A stretch of DNA of 64,000 nt from contig JAUHYU010000004.1 of assembly GCA_030426345.1 (NCBI GenBank), forward strand, positions 1 to 64,000. The letters are read 5' to 3'. Shown here in pieces: positions 63,391 to 64,000 of the stretch. The position numbers were made by a program, and so were the translations under genes. Each line of letters starts with the position of its first letter. Position 1 is the first letter of the stretch. The notes beneath the pieces are model-generated. The model was not told where the DNA came from. It did not search any database and saw only the letters and a program-made list of their open reading frames with translations. Source of the stretch: Bacteroidia bacterium (GTDB taxonomy: Bacteria; Bacteroidota; Bacteroidia; Cytophagales; Cyclobacteriaceae).

Positions 63391-64000
63391 ATGAAATTGA
63401 ATCTATTACGACAAATTAAAACCATGTCAAAATTCACCTTTTATGGTTTGGTTCTACAGTTGCTCTTTACAGGATTGATTCTTGCATCTGATGGCCTCGC
63501 GCAAAAACAGGAGAGCATTGAAGACATTTTCCTTAGCGTAAACCTTGATAATGCTACTTTGGAACAAGTCTTCAAAGACGTTTCCAAAAAGACAGAATTC
63601 AAATTTGCTTTTGAGCATGGCAGAGTTCATGTTAAGCAAAGAATTACAATTGAGGCCAATAATGAATCACTGGCTGACATTCTCAGAGTAGTCTCTGAAA
63701 GTACAAATCTCAAATTTCGGAGAGTTAACCAAAACATCTTTGTAAATAAGAAAGATGGCAGTGTTGTTATTGAAAAAGAAGTTATACAGCCTGAATCTCT
63801 TCAAGGAATAACAATTAACGGAAGGGTCACTTCTACAGAAGACTCCGATGGGCTTCCGGGCGTAAACGTAGTTGTAAAAGGATCTTCACTTGGAACTGTT
63901 ACTGATATTTCTGGTAATTATAGCCTAGTAGTTCCTGGTACAGAAGCAATATTGGTTTTTAGCTCTGTTGGTTTTATCACCGAAGAACAAGTAGTTGGTA
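63391..64000 (+). CDS. SusC/RagA-type TonB-linked receptor (3' end outside window)
   Basis: The first 203 residues are present. Leader FTFYGLVLQLLFTGLILASD and probable cleavage after GLAQ, then STN domain (FLSVNLDNATLEQVFKDVSK ... NIFVNK, about 45-115) and a carboxypeptidase-like domain with NGRVTSTEDSDGLPGVNVVV and GTVTDISGNYSL, the standard SusC/RagA opening. A SusD partner would be expected beyond the window. The STN domain and the preceding sigma/FecR pair indicate ligand-induced expression. Confidence 0.92.
   Translation, partial: MKLNLLRQIKTMSKFTFYGLVLQLLFTGLILASDGLAQKQESIEDIFLSVNLDNATLEQVFKDVSKKTEFKFAFEHGRVHVKQRITIEANNESLADILRVVSESTNLKFRRVNQNIFVNKKDGSVVIEKEVIQPESLQGITINGRVTSTEDSDGLPGVNVVVKGSSLGTVTDISGNYSLVVPGTEAILVFSSVGFITEEQVVG

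Overview
The window reads as a chromosome segment of a Bacteroidota bacterium, most likely a Cytophagales-type marine or environmental heterotroph. The support is family content: two ECF sigma / FecR / TonB-receptor loci with STN domains, a phosphate-selective porin O/P, GH130, ThuA and DUF3347 proteins, a CusA-outer-membrane-factor fusion, AT-rich intergenic DNA and TAnnTTTG-like -7 boxes. No rRNA, tRNA, CRISPR array or complete insertion sequence was seen. Genus cannot be set from the sequence alone.

Layout. 1-2.8 kb (minus): truncated GH130 mannosyl phosphorylase with a sodium/solute symporter. 3-6.4 kb (plus): M20 peptidase, small outer-membrane barrel, membrane-anchored alpha/beta hydrolase. 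6.4-19.7 kb (minus): GlgX, then a seven-gene catabolic operon (FGGY kinase, Zn-dehydrogenase, aldolase-SDR fusion, PHP-domain protein, MtlD-like dehydrogenase, fused 2-oxoacid dehydrogenase E1, lipoyl E2), divergent from a GntR/HutC regulator with two matching operators in the gap. 20.6-22.4 kb: cold-shock protein and a Tat-exported TIM-barrel protein. 22.7-24.6 kb: an ATPase-TOPRIM (PARIS/OLD-like) probable defence gene. 24.7-29.5 kb (minus): three exported proteins (alpha-barrel lipoprotein, ThuA, tandem esterase). 29.7-37.1 kb: a divalent-metal efflux operon (Fur-family regulator, Cys/His-rich peptide, CzcA fused to an outer-membrane factor, adaptor, CDF). 37.1-39.6 kb (minus): esterase and porin. 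40.1-45.8 kb: sigma, FecR, TonB receptor, GIN lipoprotein, small protein. 45.9-48.4 kb (minus): SGNH-like hydrolase and short M1 peptidase. 48.6-61.4 kb: a copper/silver efflux island (HYC_CC_PP protein, CusA, TolC, amino-acid permease, CopA, S23 four-helix protein, CusB-DUF3347, 43-aa membrane peptide, DUF3347 lipoprotein, haem-binding protein). 61.5-64 kb: a second sigma / FecR / SusC-like receptor set, cut by the window edge.

The most unusual signal is not a gene. A short sequence (AAAAGCC, three variable bases, AAAATCCATGG) recurs more than 20 times in either orientation, in intergenic DNA and inside genes where it is read in different frames and on both strands. Two copies are perfect inverted pairs (36 and 40 bp), each placed exactly between convergent genes. 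The pattern resembles DNA-uptake sequences of Neisseria and Pasteurellaceae, or HIP1 of cyanobacteria; its function here is unknown.

Second in interest is the GntR-controlled operon, which joins polyol/ketose-phosphate enzymes to a private E1/E2 complex whose thiamine-diphosphate motif is atypical. Third is the fused ATPase-TOPRIM gene, and fourth the S23 gene with low-complexity repeats that have run into the CusB coding sequence.
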